A stretch of 64,000 nucleotides of DNA from Desulfovibrio sp. A2. GTDB lineage: Bacteria > Desulfobacterota > Desulfovibrionia > Desulfovibrionales > Desulfovibrionaceae. Below, one piece after another: positions 41,982-51,853 of the stretch. A program made the position numbers and the translations under genes. Positions within the stretch are counted from its first letter, which is position 1. Every line of letters starts with the position of its first letter. The notes beneath the pieces were generated by a model, which worked only from the letters and a program-made list of their open reading frames with translations, was not told the DNA's origin and made no database searches. Where the stretch lies: the NCBI RefSeq assembly GCF_000226255.1, contig NZ_AGFG01000070.1, forward strand, positions 1 to 64,000, read 5' to 3'.

Positions 41982-42544
41982 GGTACGACGTGACGTTTGC
42001 CGTTCCCACACCGGAACACGTGCGGGTCGTGGCCAGCACCTTGCGTGCCGCAGACCTGGCCGAACTGGAAGCATTGCGGGGTGGAGACCCGCAGGGAGTG
42101 CTGGAGGTGTCCGTGCTGGATTCCATGATGGCCGGTGAGGTGTTTACGGCGCTGAACGCGGAGGGAGTGCCGTTCGCGCTCTTCGGCGTGTGCTGCGGTG
42201 TGCAGCACGTTGCGGCAGCCGTTACGCGAGCGCGGAGCGCGAGTGTTACGGATGGCGACAGCAACGATGCGAGCGAGGTGCGCTGGGGCGGATCATGCGT
42301 GTGGATGGTGGGCACCGACGAGGTGGCGAACCACGGACGCGCCCTGCTGCGGCATGGCAGGCGGTTCGTCCGGACGTGGGTGGAGGCGTACGGCCTGATC
42401 GGCGGATTCGTCCACGCCCGGCATGACGCCGCCGTGCGCACCCTGGGCAAGCTGGGATTTCACGTGGTCCCATCTGGTGCCTTGCTGTTGGGACCGGCTG
42501 CCGAACCCTTCCTTCCCTTCCACCTCGCCCCCGAGGAGGCGTAA
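41978..42544 (+). CDS. gp13-like phage protein with GNAT-type fold
   Basis: The 188-residue protein contains SCVWMVGTDEVANHGRALLRHGRRFVRTWVEAYGLIGGFVHARHDAAVRTLGKLGFHVVPSG. This is a GNAT-like block found in the T7 gp13 family (internal virion protein A). An Arg/Ser/Asp-rich stretch of about 25 residues interrupts the middle (TRARSASVTDGDSNDAS). It lies before the gp14-like gene, as in T7. Confidence 0.65.
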   Translation: MRYDVTFAVPTPEHVRVVASTLRAADLAELEALRGGDPQGVLEVSVLDSMMAGEVFTALNAEGVPFALFGVCCGVQHVAAAVTRARSASVTDGDSNDASEVRWGGSCVWMVGTDEVANHGRALLRHGRRFVRTWVEAYGLIGGFVHARHDAAVRTLGKLGFHVVPSGALLLGPAAEPFLPFHLAPEEA

Positions 42545-42547
42545 GCC

Positions 42548-43201
42548 ATGTGCTACATGATCGCGATTCCCCTTGCCATGGCGGCCGTGTCCGCCGCGTC
42601 GTCCTACATGAGTTCGGAGCAGCAGCGGGCCGGGCAGAAGTACCAGGCGGCCGTGACCGCCAGCAACGCGTCCGCCATGCGGGAGCAGGCGAACCTGACC
42701 CGGCAGAAAGGGGCCATAGAACAGGCAGCCATCGACCGGGAACGTGACGAGTTGCACCGTGGGTACGAGGACGCAGCCGGATCCAACCGCAGCATGTTGG
42801 CCGCCAGCAACGTGGACCTTACCAGCGGCTCCGCCGCCGACTTGCTGACGGGGAACGCCAACCTGTTCGCCGACGACATGGCCGTGAACCGCTACAACCG
42901 GGCCATGGTCGGCTGGAATGCGGAGGAGACCGCCAAGCAGCAGGAGTACACGGGTGATGTGTACGACAGCCAGGCGTCGTATCTCAAGAAGACCAGCGGC
43001 AGCCTGGGCAAGAGCCTGCTGACAGCCGGTATGAAGGGGGCAATGACGTTCATGTCGGCGTACGGGGCCATGGGGATGGGCGCAGGCGCAGGTGCGGGCT
43101 CGACGGCATTTGCAGGGTCCGGATTCTCCGGCAACGTGGGCGACGCCACGGGCACTGGTGGCGGCTACCTGATGCACAACGGCACCGTATCCGGGCTGTA
43201 G
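42548..43201 (+). CDS. Internal virion protein (T7 gp14-like)
   Basis: The 217-residue protein has a hydrophobic N-terminal helix (IAIPLAMAAVSAASSYMSS). A coiled-coil-like stretch follows (MREQANLTRQKGAIEQAAIDRERDELHRGYEDAAGSNRSMLAASNVDLTSGSAADLL), then a Gly-rich C-terminal part. That order is typical of gp14, which forms the outer-membrane part of the DNA ejection channel. Confidence 0.75.
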   Translation: MCYMIAIPLAMAAVSAASSYMSSEQQRAGQKYQAAVTASNASAMREQANLTRQKGAIEQAAIDRERDELHRGYEDAAGSNRSMLAASNVDLTSGSAADLLTGNANLFADDMAVNRYNRAMVGWNAEETAKQQEYTGDVYDSQASYLKKTSGSLGKSLLTAGMKGAMTFMSAYGAMGMGAGAGAGSTAFAGSGFSGNVGDATGTGGGYLMHNGTVSGL

Positions 43202-43210
43202 GAGCGCATC

Positions 43211-44893
43211 ATGGCCGACCCGCTGAAGAGATATGGCGCGCAGCAGCAAATACGGACGCCCGGGGACATCCCCCCGCGCCTGGCCCGCCCCCTGGACGTT
43301 ACGGGAACGGCCGAATCCCGCCAGACGCAGGAGTTGGGGGACAACGCCGTCCAGTTGGGCGGGGCCGGGCTGGGCATCTATAGCCAGGTGGAAGCTGCCA
43401 AGGCCACGGAAACGGCCCTGCGCTACCAGCGCGACCTGGCCGAGTTCGAGGAGAAGTACAAGGCGGACAACCAGGGCGAACAGGCCCTGGGGGCCGGAGA
43501 CGCGTTCCGGGCGTTCGCCGAAGGCAAGGCTCGCGAATATTCGGAGGCGTTGGGGGGCGGCAAGGCGTCCCAACTGTTTACCCGGCATGCGGGCAACGAG
43601 ATACTGCGCCATTCCGAAAAGGGTATGGGTTACGCGGCCCAGCAGAAGGAGACGTGGCTGGGCAGCGTGCGCAAGGGGGCGTTGGCGCAGTATGAGCAGA
43701 CCGTGGCCGCCAACTGGGACAACCCCGAGTATCTGGACAACCAGAATCTGGTGCTGAAGCGGCAGTTGGCGGACATGGCCCCCGGCATGGACCACACCGC
43801 GTTGAACGCCGAGATAGACCGCATCACGGTGGGGAACAGGATTGGCGCCATGCTGACCGCCGGGCGGACGGGCGATGCACGCGAACTGCTGGAAACGCAC
43901 GGCAAGTTGCTGGGGGCCTCGTACGATGAGGTGGCCGGGCGGGTGCGTTCCGAATCCATTGTCCAGGAGTCGTTGCCTGCGGCCCTGAAGTTGCTGGACG
44001 AGGGGGGCGGGGGTGGTGACGCCACGCAGATCCGCGAGAAGGTGCGCACGCTGTACGGCGGCGACCAGCGGATGATGGACGCGGTGTGGGGGCACGTGCG
44101 GCAGGAACTGGCGCTGCGCAAGCAGGAGCGCGCGGAGGCGGAACAGGGGCAGTTGGACGCCACGCTGAAGGCCCTGTTCCAGGAGACGGATCCTCGCAAG
44201 CGCCTGGACATCGTGAACCGTTACAGCGGCAAGCATTTCGCCCAGGTGATCACCTTCGCCGAACATCTAAACAAGCCCACACCGGCGGCCACCGAGGGGG
44301 CCGAGCGCAAGGACCTGGTAGTGAACGCCAGGCTGCGTTCCATGGTGGATACCGGGCAGTTGAACAGTGAAGAGCAGGTGCTGTTCAAGGCGGCGGAAAT
44401 GGGCATCACGGACATTTCCAAGGCCAAGGACGCCGTGGAGTATTGGCGCGGAGGCGGCGGCAAGGTGAAGGACAGTGATCTGCACGGGATGTTCAAGGAA
44501 CTGACCGGCAACGCCTGGGACAAGAAGCCGGAACAGTTCGCCACGGCGGCCGATTTCGTGCGGCGGCAACTGCCACCCGAGGGCCGGACGCCCGATGCGA
44601 CGACCGTGCGCAAGGCCATGGCGCAGGCCCTGATGAAGGACGACAGCATGTTCGGGGCCAAGACCTACGGCCAACACCTGGCGGCTGGCGGCGACCCCGA
44701 GGCGTTCGTGCCCGACATCAGCAAGGTGGACCGCAAGCGCATCGAGGGGGAACTGCGGGATGGAGGCCAGCGGGTAACCGAGCAGAACATCCGCGACATG
44801 TATCTGTACAGCCCCCGCTGGATGGGGCTGCGCAAGTCGCAACGGAGAACGGCGAGCCCGACAGGCACCGTTGGTTCCAGGGAGCGCCGGTAA
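43211..44893 (+). CDS. Internal virion protein (T7 gp15-like)
   Basis: The 560-residue mostly helical protein has repeats of Glu/Lys/Ala-rich helices and a later block SMFGAKTYGQHLAAGGDPEAFVPDISKVDRKRIEGELRD. Size, helical nature and place between gp14- and gp16-like genes are those of the gp15 ejection protein. The stop overlaps the next start (TAATG). Confidence 0.7.
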   Translation: MADPLKRYGAQQQIRTPGDIPPRLARPLDVTGTAESRQTQELGDNAVQLGGAGLGIYSQVEAAKATETALRYQRDLAEFEEKYKADNQGEQALGAGDAFRAFAEGKAREYSEALGGGKASQLFTRHAGNEILRHSEKGMGYAAQQKETWLGSVRKGALAQYEQTVAANWDNPEYLDNQNLVLKRQLADMAPGMDHTALNAEIDRITVGNRIGAMLTAGRTGDARELLETHGKLLGASYDEVAGRVRSESIVQESLPAALKLLDEGGGGGDATQIREKVRTLYGGDQRMMDAVWGHVRQELALRKQERAEAEQGQLDATLKALFQETDPRKRLDIVNRYSGKHFAQVITFAEHLNKPTPAATEGAERKDLVVNARLRSMVDTGQLNSEEQVLFKAAEMGITDISKAKDAVEYWRGGGGKVKDSDLHGMFKELTGNAWDKKPEQFATAADFVRRQLPPEGRTPDATTVRKAMAQALMKDDSMFGAKTYGQHLAAGGDPEAFVPDISKVDRKRIEGELRDGGQRVTEQNIRDMYLYSPRWMGLRKSQRRTASPTGTVGSRERR

Positions 44894-47800
44894 TGGATGA
44901 CTTTTCGTTTCTGACGGACAGGGCCGGTACGTCTGACGGGGCCGACAGCCCGGCAACTGGCGATCTGGCGGGATACGCGCAAGGCCGTGGTGACGGTGAG
45001 GCGGCGGCACCCGCTTTTGCGCCGCCGTCGCCGTCTTCTTCGGTACGTTCGGCGAAAAGGGGGGAGGATTTTTCGTTCCTGACGGACCAGCCGGACCCCA
45101 TGCGGGATGCGGCCCGGGCCAGCGTGCGCCTGGCGCGCGAGACGGGGATGCGACCGGAACACGAGGCCGAGGCGCGCGCCTTGTCCCGGCGCACCGGCTT
45201 GCCCGCGCCAATGGTGCGCGAGGACATGGACACGGCGCGCATCATCGACGTGATGCACGGCGTGGACGTGGACCTGAACGACGCGCCCGGCACTGCCGCG
45301 TACCTGGCCGACCCTGACCGGGCAGCACTTTCGTTTGACGACACCGGCAACCTGTCTTTGCTGGAGCGGATGGGCAAGCGCGTCGCGGAGAGCGGCACCG
45401 CCAGGGCCTACCAGGCGGGTGTTTACCAAACCGACGTGTTGGGGCCGCTCTACAACCGACAGATGCAGCATGTGCTGGCGAACGGAGCGGAAGACGCTGA
45501 CCTAGCGCGCATCATCCACGAGAAGGAACTGTTCCAGCCGGACGCGCCCGAGGCAGACGGCATCCTGGATACGGTCCTGTACGCCAGCGCGGGCCAGGTG
45601 CCGGTATGGGGCAAATTGCTGGCCGCCAACATCCGGGGCGCGCTGGAAGGTGGTTCCGCCGGTGCGGCGGCCGCTGCCGTGGGTGGTCCCGCCACGTTGC
45701 CCCTGGCACCCGCGACGGCGGTCACCGGCGCGGCCGTGGGGCGCGATCTGCGCGCCGTGCAGGCGGCGTTCGATCTGGAAGCCGACGCCGCGTACGGCGA
45801 ATTCCGTGCCCTGAAGGACGAGAACGGGGAGGGGCTGGACCCGCGCATCGCCGCTTGGGGAGCCCAAGCCGTGGGCACCCTGAACGCCAGCCTGGAGCAT
45901 TTGGGGTTCAAGACCTTTGCCGGGTTTGTGCCGGGTGGGGCCCAGGCGCTGACCGGAACCATCCGCCGGGCCGTGGCGGATGGGCTGCGCAGTACGCCGG
46001 TGCGCGCCGCGCTTTTGGGCGTGCTGCGGGACTACGCCATGACGGTGGGCACCGAAGCCGCGACGGAAATGGGGCAGGAAGCCGTAAACATCCTGGTGGG
46101 CGAGGCCGGAAAGCGTCTGTCCGAGGGGCTGCAGGGCACGCATTTCGGGGCGCTGGACTGGAGCGCCGCCACGGACCGCATCCGCGAGGCGGGCGTACAG
46201 GGGGCTGCGGCCACGCTGGGCCTTGGCGCTGGGCCCGCCGTCACCCGGGTGGCCACCGACGTGCGCGAAGCCGGACGATCCGTGAGGTTCCGCGATGCCC
46301 AGGCGCAGATCAACGAGGCGGTGCACGCCACCCAGACCATGCAGCGCGACCCGGAAGCCATGCGGGAGTTTTTGCAGATCGCGGGGTTGGGCGAGGATGC
46401 CTACATAGCCCCGGAGGGCGTCCAGCGTCTGGCGCGAAGTGCTCCGGACGTGTTCCAGCAGTTGGGGGTGGATGCGGATCACGCGGCCGTGGCCACGGAG
46501 GGTGGCCAGGCGCTGCGCGTGAATACCGCGTTGCTGCACACGGCGCTATCGCAGGAACAGTTCAACCAGGTGGTGGACGACATCAAGCCCGCGCCCGGGG
46601 CGATGTCCGTACGGGAAGGGGCGAGCCTGGACCCGCAAGCCACCGTGGCCGCTCTGGATGCGGCGGCGCGGGATGGTTTTGCGGCGGTGCAGGAAGTGCG
46701 TCGGCTGGAGGGAGAGGTGCGTGCGGCCTTTGCGGCCGTGGGGCTGCCCGGCAACGAGGATGCCGTGGACGCCAACGTGACGCTGGTTACGCGCATGGCC
46801 CGCAGGCTGGCCACGCCCGGCGACCCGCAGTCGTTTCTGCGCAATCTGACCATTCTGGCCGACGCGGCCACCGGTGTTGCCGAAGATGCGAGCGGGAACG
46901 ACGCCCTGCTGCAGGCCGCCAAGAAGGCCATCTATTCGGATGACCGTTCCGTGAAGATGGTATTCGAGGAAACGGGCGTCGAGCCGTCGCTGACGGACAG
47001 GGGACAACTGCGCCAGTATCTGGAGAGTCTGGACCCCAAGGAAGTGAAGCGGCTCAAGCTGCAGGACGGCCAGCGTTACACGGCGGTGCTCCGGTCCATC
47101 GTCCGCAAGGTCTTCCCTACCGAGGGTGGGCTGCGGTTCCGGCGCGAAGGGGAGGCCGTGGACTATGCGCACTTCGTCGGCCGGGACAATACCCGCAACG
47201 AGTACATAGGCACGCTGCTGTCCACGCTGAAGGACCAGGACATCCAGGTGGAATTCACGACGCCCGAGGGCGCGGCGAAGGGCTACATGATCCGCAAGTA
47301 TTTCGACCCGGACATCCAGAAGGACATCTGGGACATGCTGGTTATCCAGGATAACGAGCTGAAAACAAAAATCGCCCGTAAGGACAGGCGAGGTGCGGGG
47401 TACATAGAGGGGCAGATTGTGGGGGCGGGAGATACGGCGTCGCAACCCGCCACCGTCGGGGGGGCTACGGAGATCGCCTCCACCCCACGCAACGTTACGG
47501 AAGATAATATAGACAATTCCAACGAGGACGGCAAGCCCCTTGCCCAAGACGAAGGGAGCACGCTTTTTCAGCCCAATTCCTTCGTTGAGGATGCGGATGT
47601 GACCCCTCGTGGGCGAATGTCCACGCTGTCCGATGGCACGCGGATTGTCCGCCTACTCCAGGGAGCCGACGCCTCCACCCTGCCCCATGAACTGGCGCAT
47701 GTCTTTCTGGAGGAACTGCGGCTGATGGTGAATACCGGCAAGGCCGGGCCGGAGTTGGTGGCGGACCTGGAAGCCATCGATCGGTGGACGGCCCGGCAGG

Positions 47801-50800
47801 TGGACCGCAACGGCAAGGATTGGCAGCGCTTCTACTCTGATGCGCACGCCCAGGGCGTTGACAAGGCCACCGCCGAAGAGAAAGCGGACTGGCGTGCCGG
47901 GCACGAAGCGTTCGCGCGCGGGTTCGAGGCGTACCTGTGGGAAGGCAGGGCTCCGGAGCCGGAACTGGAAGGAGCATTCCGCAGGTTCCGCCGGTGGCTG
48001 CGCGAAGTCTACAAGGACGTGAAGGCGCTGGGCGTTGCGTTGGACCCGGAAATCCGGTCCGTGTTCGACCGCATGGTGCAGGCCGAGACCGAGATTGACG
48101 CCGCGATGGTGGACGCCGACCTTGCCCCGCTGTCCGACAGCTTGGCGCGTAGCCTGGGCGTGACACCCGAGGACCGGGAATACATGCGCCGCCTGTTCAA
48201 CGAGGCCCGCGTGGCCGCCGACGAGGCGCTGGTGCGTGATCGCAACAGGGGCCTGCGCGGTCTGCGTGCCGCCTGGTTCCGCGAGGCCGTTGAGGCCGCG
48301 AAGGATGCCCCCGGGCACCGGATGGTCACGGCGTTGCGCAAGGGGCGCGGGTTGGACCGGGCCGAGTTTCTGGCCAAGTACGGAGAAGAGGCTGCCAAGG
48401 GGCTGCCGCCCAAGGTTTTGCGTACCGACGGGCTTTCCCTGGACGAGGCCGCGTTGGAACACGACTTTGACCGGCATGAACAGATGGTCAACGCGCTGTG
48501 GGACTACCGCAAGCCTGCCGACGTCGCCCGGGAGGAAGTGGAACGGCTGACGGCGGAGCGGGATGCCACGTTCCTGCCGGAGACCTATCTGGCGCGGACC
48601 GAGGAATTCGCGGCGTTCATGGAAATCAAGGCGCGATACCTGAAGGCCGGAGTGGTGGGCGCGCCCGCCGGTAAACAGCCTGCGGTCATTGCCCGGCAGG
48701 TTATGCGGGCCTACGCGCGGGGCATCATCAGGGGCATGCCACTGCGAGACGCCATGCGTCATGACCTGTTTCTGGCCGCCATGGCGTCGGCGTCACGCGA
48801 TGAATCCGCCGCCGCTACCCGCGACAACTGGAAAAGGGCGTCCGAGGCTGCGGAGCGGTCGCGCTTGAACCATGCGTACGCCCGTGAATCGGTAAACATC
48901 CGTGACGAGGTGGACGCCACCATGGCGCTTGCGCGCAAGCTGGGCCGCCTGAAGCAGGGGAAAATCGGCGAGGGGCACCACAAGGCCCTGCTGGGCGTGC
49001 TGGATCGCTTTGGCCTGTACGCGGTGGACGCAGACAGCTATGCGGACGCCCCGGCACTTTCCACCTTGCTGGCGGACGAAAGCCTGTTTGGCGAGGATGG
49101 CGCGCCGACGTTTTCCCCGTGGCTGGTCGAGGGTGGCGAGCGGATGGACTGGCGTGCCCTGTCGGCCGGAGAGATGGAAGAAGTCCGTGACCTGGTCACC
49201 TTCCTGCACGGGGCGGGTAAAGAGGCCCTGGCCCCCCGCCTGGTTGCCGCCGATCTGAAGATGGCCGACGCCGTGGCCCAACTGGCCAGCGCCACCAGGA
49301 ACGCGCCCAAGCGGGGGGTGAAGCGCCACGAGGGTACGTGGCTGCGCAAGTTGCAGGACTGGAAGGACAGTTTCATTTCGCAGAACCGGACGCTGCTGTG
49401 GATAGCCCGCGAACTGGACGGGTACATGGGGTTGGCCAAGGGGGGCAAGACAGGCCCCATGGAGCGGTTGTTCATTGATCCGCTGGAGCGGGCGTACCGC
49501 GAGCGCAAGGACTTGCAGCAGGCCGTCTACACGCGGGTGAGCCCCGCCATCGAGCAACTGGCTCGATCGGCCATGGAGCACCCGGCCAAAGCCTCGCTGG
49601 TGGACCTGCCCGTGCCCGCCAGTTGGGAACGCCAGGGGCGCACCTGGGACTACGAAGCGTGTCTGGCCCTGTTCCTGAATTGGGGCAACGAGGGGAACCG
49701 GAAGCGCATCATGCAGGGGCATGGGCTGACCGAGGCCGACGTGCAGCAGGTGCTGGCCCTGTTCAGCCAGGAAGACGCCCGGGCGGTGCAAACCATATGG
49801 GACACCCTGGACGACGTGCTGTGGCCGCGCATTGCCGAGACGCACCAGGCGCTGAAGCACTTCACGCCGGGCAAGGTAGAGGCGTCGGCCTTCACCATGC
49901 CGGACGGAACCGTGATGCGCGGAGGGTACTATCCCCTGAAGTACGACGCGGCCAGCGATGTGCGCGCGGCGCGCAACGAGGACGTGCAGAAGGCCCTGGA
50001 AGCCCCGGCGACGGGGATGGTGCCCAAGTCCGTGGCATCCGGCAGCACCAAGGGACGGTCGGAGAGCGCGGGCGGACGTCCGGTGCTGCTGCGCCTGGGC
50101 GTGCTGTCGGCACATCTGGAGTGGGCCGCGCATTACGCCACCCACGCCGCCGTGGTACACGACATGAACCGCTTCTTCTCGCGCCAGGACGTGGCCGAGA
50201 TCGTCAAGGACGTGGCCGGAGAGGATGTTTACGGCGTGGTCCGCGAGATGATCGGCCGCATCGCCAACCCGCGTGCGGGCGAAATGCCCACCACCGTGGA
50301 CAAGACCATCGGATGGGTTCAGGGCGGTGCCGCTGTTTACGCCATGTGGGGCAACCGGTTGGGCGCGGTGCAGCAGGTTACCGCCCTGGGCAACTACGTG
50401 GCGGCGGAGGGTGGCATTGCCGAGGGTGCGGCCACGTGGATGCGGGGGGCGGCGCATTTCCTGTCGGATCCCGTGGGCAGTTGGCGGCTGCTGCAGGAGA
50501 TGAGCCCCGTGATGCGTGACCATCTGACCTTCGTCACCAGGACGCTGGCGGAGGCCGGTGCCGACGACCTGAAGGACATCACCATAGGACGGGGAGCGCT
50601 GCAGAAGCGCGTCGTCAACGCCAAGGAGGCAGTGACGCGGGGCGGCATGGCCCTGTATGCCATGATGGATGCCGTGGTTTCCGCGCCCGGGTGGTATGGA
50701 TCGTACCTGAAGGGCCTGGACTTGGGGATGTCGCCGGGGCAGGCGCAGGACAGGGCCACCAAGGTCATGGCCGAGTACACGCCCATGAACCGCGAGATGG

Positions 50801-51420
50801 ACCGCACCTTGCTGCAGAACCGGCGTGGCCTGGCTGTGATGTGGACGTGGATGTCCGGATTCTTTGCGAAGAACTACAACACGATATCCGGATACACCAA
50901 GGCGTGGCGGCAAGGGGCCATCGACACCAGGCGCTTCGTTGGCGAGGTTGTGGCCGTGCGGCTGCTGCCGCCCTTGGTGACCTCCATACTGTACACCCTG
51001 GTGCGTGGTGACGACGACGACCGGGACCGCATGCTGATGGACGCCGGGTTCGACGTGGTGGCGTACCAATTCAATGGGTTGCCCCTGGTGCGCGATGCCG
51101 CCACCTACGGAGTGAACGTGGCGCGAGCCGTGACCACCGGCGACCGCAAGGGCATGCAGCGCAACCCCTTCCAATTGCCGGGCGTGATGGCCGTGCAGTT
51201 GGCGCAAAAGGTGGGGAACGCAGGCATCAAACTGGTCGAGGACTTCGGGGACGAGGACCGCCAAGTGGCCGCCGCTCTCGCCCTGGCCGAGATCATGGGG
51301 TTCGCCGTCAAGGTGCCCGCGCCTAAACTGGTGCGCGAAGTGCTGCAAGGCTGGGAAGACATGGAGAGCGAGGAGGGATCGGTGCTGAACCTGCTGCTGA
51401 AGCCGAAGTTCAAGCGGTGA
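44893..51420 (+). CDS. Giant ejection / polyvalent protein with zincin motif (gp16-like)
   Basis: This 2175-residue protein is by far the largest of the phage. It contains several segments. Two copies of DFSFLTDxxxx open it (residues 3 and 58). A long Ala-rich helical part with hydrophobic stretches follows (about 230-480). At 932-936 HELAH is a zinc-metalloprotease signature, followed by GHEAFARGFEAYL near 1004 as a likely additional ligand region. A helical, membrane-active-looking C-terminal half completes it. It stands where T7 gp16 lies. Such multi-domain proteins enter the cell with the DNA. A segment at about 690-840 recalls toxin-like nuclease domains, not verified. Confidence 0.75.
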   Translation: MDDFSFLTDRAGTSDGADSPATGDLAGYAQGRGDGEAAAPAFAPPSPSSSVRSAKRGEDFSFLTDQPDPMRDAARASVRLARETGMRPEHEAEARALSRRTGLPAPMVREDMDTARIIDVMHGVDVDLNDAPGTAAYLADPDRAALSFDDTGNLSLLERMGKRVAESGTARAYQAGVYQTDVLGPLYNRQMQHVLANGAEDADLARIIHEKELFQPDAPEADGILDTVLYASAGQVPVWGKLLAANIRGALEGGSAGAAAAAVGGPATLPLAPATAVTGAAVGRDLRAVQAAFDLEADAAYGEFRALKDENGEGLDPRIAAWGAQAVGTLNASLEHLGFKTFAGFVPGGAQALTGTIRRAVADGLRSTPVRAALLGVLRDYAMTVGTEAATEMGQEAVNILVGEAGKRLSEGLQGTHFGALDWSAATDRIREAGVQGAAATLGLGAGPAVTRVATDVREAGRSVRFRDAQAQINEAVHATQTMQRDPEAMREFLQIAGLGEDAYIAPEGVQRLARSAPDVFQQLGVDADHAAVATEGGQALRVNTALLHTALSQEQFNQVVDDIKPAPGAMSVREGASLDPQATVAALDAAARDGFAAVQEVRRLEGEVRAAFAAVGLPGNEDAVDANVTLVTRMARRLATPGDPQSFLRNLTILADAATGVAEDASGNDALLQAAKKAIYSDDRSVKMVFEETGVEPSLTDRGQLRQYLESLDPKEVKRLKLQDGQRYTAVLRSIVRKVFPTEGGLRFRREGEAVDYAHFVGRDNTRNEYIGTLLSTLKDQDIQVEFTTPEGAAKGYMIRKYFDPDIQKDIWDMLVIQDNELKTKIARKDRRGAGYIEGQIVGAGDTASQPATVGGATEIASTPRNVTEDNIDNSNEDGKPLAQDEGSTLFQPNSFVEDADVTPRGRMSTLSDGTRIVRLLQGADASTLPHELAHVFLEELRLMVNTGKAGPELVADLEAIDRWTARQVDRNGKDWQRFYSDAHAQGVDKATAEEKADWRAGHEAFARGFEAYLWEGRAPEPELEGAFRRFRRWLREVYKDVKALGVALDPEIRSVFDRMVQAETEIDAAMVDADLAPLSDSLARSLGVTPEDREYMRRLFNEARVAADEALVRDRNRGLRGLRAAWFREAVEAAKDAPGHRMVTALRKGRGLDRAEFLAKYGEEAAKGLPPKVLRTDGLSLDEAALEHDFDRHEQMVNALWDYRKPADVAREEVERLTAERDATFLPETYLARTEEFAAFMEIKARYLKAGVVGAPAGKQPAVIARQVMRAYARGIIRGMPLRDAMRHDLFLAAMASASRDESAAATRDNWKRASEAAERSRLNHAYARESVNIRDEVDATMALARKLGRLKQGKIGEGHHKALLGVLDRFGLYAVDADSYADAPALSTLLADESLFGEDGAPTFSPWLVEGGERMDWRALSAGEMEEVRDLVTFLHGAGKEALAPRLVAADLKMADAVAQLASATRNAPKRGVKRHEGTWLRKLQDWKDSFISQNRTLLWIARELDGYMGLAKGGKTGPMERLFIDPLERAYRERKDLQQAVYTRVSPAIEQLARSAMEHPAKASLVDLPVPASWERQGRTWDYEACLALFLNWGNEGNRKRIMQGHGLTEADVQQVLALFSQEDARAVQTIWDTLDDVLWPRIAETHQALKHFTPGKVEASAFTMPDGTVMRGGYYPLKYDAASDVRAARNEDVQKALEAPATGMVPKSVASGSTKGRSESAGGRPVLLRLGVLSAHLEWAAHYATHAAVVHDMNRFFSRQDVAEIVKDVAGEDVYGVVREMIGRIANPRAGEMPTTVDKTIGWVQGGAAVYAMWGNRLGAVQQVTALGNYVAAEGGIAEGAATWMRGAAHFLSDPVGSWRLLQEMSPVMRDHLTFVTRTLAEAGADDLKDITIGRGALQKRVVNAKEAVTRGGMALYAMMDAVVSAPGWYGSYLKGLDLGMSPGQAQDRATKVMAEYTPMNREMDRTLLQNRRGLAVMWTWMSGFFAKNYNTISGYTKAWRQGAIDTRRFVGEVVAVRLLPPLVTSILYTLVRGDDDDRDRMLMDAGFDVVAYQFNGLPLVRDAATYGVNVARAVTTGDRKGMQRNPFQLPGVMAVQLAQKVGNAGIKLVEDFGDEDRQVAAALALAEIMGFAVKVPAPKLVREVLQGWEDMESEEGSVLNLLLKPKFKR

Positions 51421-51435
51421 TAAGACGGGCCGGGG

Positions 51436-51738
51436 TTACAAGGAGTTCACGAACCGATTGTAGTCCGCAACGGCCTTGTCGGCCTTCTCCTGGATGGTCG
51501 AGACGTCGTTCTTTGCCCCTTCGACGTAACGCTGAACGCAGTTCCGATAGGTCTCCATGTCGGACTTGAAGTACGAGATGGAGAGGTCGTCGTAAACGAC
51601 GGGCTTACTCGGGGGATAGCAAGTGTGGTCGGGATATCCCAGCGCACCGCCAAGGCTGAAGTTGGAGACACCAAGCCCGAAGCCGATGGCCGCAACAGGG
51701 AAGAGCAGGATGGCGACAACGATGAGCAGTTTCCGCAT
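51436..51738 (-). CDS. Prophage accessory protein with signal peptide (moron candidate)
   Basis: The 100-residue protein faces the structural operon and ends 15 bp from it. It begins MRKLLIVVAILLFPVAAIGFGLG, a signal peptide or single anchor. A short mature part follows with two Cys (HTCYPP, YRNCVQ) and a helical tail (VEGAKNDVSTIQEKADKAVADYNRFVNSL). GCGAGGTATGT precedes the start. Its strand and end position suggest an accessory gene expressed from the prophage. It includes a GTTTAC motif. No family is recognised. Confidence 0.55.
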   Translation of the reverse strand: MRKLLIVVAILLFPVAAIGFGLGVSNFSLGGALGYPDHTCYPPSKPVVYDDLSISYFKSDMETYRNCVQRYVEGAKNDVSTIQEKADKAVADYNRFVNSL

Positions 51739-51853
51739 ACATACCTCGCGTTTTCGCCACCCTAGCAACAGGAGATACCGCCCGCAACCCGGTGTCGAGA
51801 AAGACACAAAATGCGCACTGAAAATCAGGAAAGACTACAGAACCAAAAATCCA

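Noticed and set aside
42221..42250. GTTACG direct repeat enclosing GC-rich sequence inside the gp13-like gene
   Set aside because: Too short and in frame; probably a variable loop rather than a mobile insertion.
48793..51348. A long minus-strand frame opposite the giant ejection protein
   Set aside because: His/Gln/Arg-rich antisense translation without ribosome site or recognisable domain.
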